Source: Pseudomonadota bacterium (lineage in GTDB: Bacteria > Pseudomonadota > Alphaproteobacteria > Sphingomonadales > SMXR01). From it: a stretch of 5,782 nt of DNA. Of the stretch, positions 4,715 to 5,782 are shown piece after piece. The notes beneath the pieces were generated by a model. It was given only the letters and a program-made list of their open reading frames with translations, was not told where the DNA came from and made no database searches. A program made the translations under genes and the position numbers. The stretch covers positions 1 to 5,782 of the forward strand of contig JACZYI010000126.1 in assembly GCA_022571175.1 (NCBI GenBank), in the 5' to 3' direction. Position 1 is the stretch's first letter; every line of letters starts with the position of its first letter.

Positions 4715-5782
4715 TTAATCCGCGAATGGATCACGAACCAGAATCGTATCTTCCCGCTCGGGGCTGGTGGAAAGCAGTGCGACAGGTGCATCAATAAGCT
4801 CTTCAATGCGCCGAATATATTTAATCGCAGTTGCAGGCAATTCCGCCCAGGAGCGCGCGCCTTCGGTGCTTTCGGACCAGCCGCTCATGCTTTCATAAAT
4901 GGGTTCCACATCCGCCTGTTGCTGCATGCCCGCCGGTAGATAATCTATAATCTCACCACCTAGACGGTAGCCAGTACAAACCTTAAGTTCGTCCATACCG
5001 TCCAACACATCCAGTTTGGTGAGCGCAATGCCATTGATGCCCCCCGCCTGGACTGCTTGCCGCACGAGAACGGCATCAAACCAGCCACACCGCCGCCTAC
5101 GACCGGTGTTGGTACCAAACTCGCGGCCACGCTCACCCAGCCTTTTACCAATGCTGTCAGAAAGCTCTGACGGGAAAGGGCCCTGACCCACTCGGGTGGT
5201 ATAAGCCTTGGTAATACCCAACACATAATCGAGTCCGCCAGGACCAAATCCCGAGCCTGCCGCCGCCTGACCTGCAGCAGTGTGCGAAGATGTGACAAAG
5301 GGATATGTGCCATGATCCACATCCAGCATCCAACCCTGTGCACCCTCAAATAATATCCGCTGACCATTTTTTCTTGCCTGATACAAGGTGCGCCATGTGG
5401 GTGCCGCAAAGGGCAATAATTTTGGCGCGATCTCATTCAGCGACTTCAAAATTTTATCCCGATCAACAGGTTCCTGCCCAAACCCGGCCCTCAGGGCATT
5501 ATGATGGGCCAGCAAGAAGTCCAGGCGTGCTTCCAGATCGGCCCTGTTTTCGAGATCGGCCAGGCGAATAGCCCGTCGACCAACCTTATCTTCATAAGCA
5601 GGGCCAATACCGCGTCTGGTGGTGCCGATCATTCTGGCACCACTGGCATCTTCACGAAAACCGTCAAGCTCTCCATGAATTGGGAGTATTAAAGAACAGT
5701 TGGTGGCGATTTGAAGATTTTCAGGACTGATCTTCACATTTTGTGCCCTGAGCCGATCCACTTCCTCCAAAAGTGCCCACGG
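4715..5782 (-). CDS. purA: Adenylosuccinate synthetase (5' partial)
   Basis: Catalyses the GTP-dependent joining of IMP and aspartate to adenylosuccinate, the first committed step to AMP, in the cytoplasm as a homodimer. The frame is open through the right window edge (the last visible codons read PWALL before EEVDRL), so the TTG at 5770 is an internal Leu. 355 residues are visible of about 430; the missing N-terminus holds the P-loop-like GDEGKGK and the catalytic Asp. Visible signatures, in order: GTTRRGIGPAYEDK (5626-5585), FEGAQGWMLDVDHGTYPFVTSS, GITKAYTTRVGQGPFPSEL, the IMP/aspartate-binding TGRRRRCGWFD, the guanine-recognising TKLDVLDG, and C-terminal LSTSPERED. It ends ...RDPFAD with TAA at 4717-4715. 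All visible active-site motifs are intact. It points in the same direction as the kinase-like gene, 198 bases upstream of that gene's preferred start, with a probable terminator between. In several alphaproteobacteria purA lies close to rpoH, so the neighbourhood is familiar apart from the two-gene insert. Confidence 0.97.
   Translation of the reverse strand, partial: PWALLEEVDRLRAQNVKISPENLQIATNCSLILPIHGELDGFREDASGARMIGTTRRGIGPAYEDKVGRRAIRLADLENRADLEARLDFLLAHHNALRAGFGQEPVDRDKILKSLNEIAPKLLPFAAPTWRTLYQARKNGQRILFEGAQGWMLDVDHGTYPFVTSSHTAAGQAAAGSGFGPGGLDYVLGITKAYTTRVGQGPFPSELSDSIGKRLGERGREFGTNTGRRRRCGWFDAVLVRQAVQAGGINGIALTKLDVLDGMDELKVCTGYRLGGEIIDYLPAGMQQQADVEPIYESMSGWSESTEGARSWAELPATAIKYIRRIEELIDAPVALLSTSPEREDTILVRDPFAD

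Noticed and set aside
5062..5110. TGRRRRCGW in PurA as a possible active-site change
   Set aside because: The same Arg-rich form occurs in E. coli PurA, so it is normal for the family.
4960..5436. Open frame of 158 codons on the - strand inside purA in another frame
   Set aside because: purA is intact in its own frame with all motifs, so this is an alternate-frame shadow.

Overview
The window looks like a piece of alphaproteobacterial chromosome of moderate GC content. The evidence is the gene content and order (rluD, rpoH, then purA facing the other way), the alphaproteobacterial style of the RpoH and PurA proteins, and a TTAA-N7-TTAA site of the kind bound by the cell-cycle regulator CtrA. 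No species can be named from the sequence. There are no tRNA, rRNA, CRISPR or insertion-sequence features.

Layout. At the left edge, on the + strand, is the 3' part of rluD, a 23S rRNA pseudouridine synthase (2-913; its start lies outside the window). A 129-base gap follows, with a well-formed sigma-70-type promoter whose -10 region lies inside a perfect 11-bp palindrome. Then comes rpoH, the heat-shock sigma factor (1043-1954). Thirteen bases further, transcription faces the other way. Reading leftwards from the right edge on the - strand are purA (adenylosuccinate synthetase, N-terminus outside the window), a probable terminator, a regulatory stretch with the CtrA-like site, a long kinase-like gene, and a small membrane-protein gene.

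The three outer genes are housekeeping: ribosome modification, heat-shock transcription and AMP synthesis. The unusual part is the two-gene module between rpoH and purA. Its first gene encodes a protein kinase fold in which the beta-3 lysine, the HRD aspartate and the DFG aspartate all appear to be replaced, so it is probably a pseudokinase. It continues into a helical C-terminal region of about 340 residues that I do not recognise. Near its end the reading frame crosses a run of eight A residues. The annotated frame stops shortly afterwards, but the -1 frame continues into a hydrophobic C-terminal anchor and stops 3 bases before the next gene. This implies either a one-base indel (mutation or sequencing error) or frameshifting/transcript slippage that yields soluble and membrane-anchored forms. 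The second gene encodes a membrane protein of 169 residues with about three membrane spans and no recognised family.

Inference: the two proteins form a membrane-associated module, possibly under CtrA control. Nothing in the sequence gives its biochemical role.
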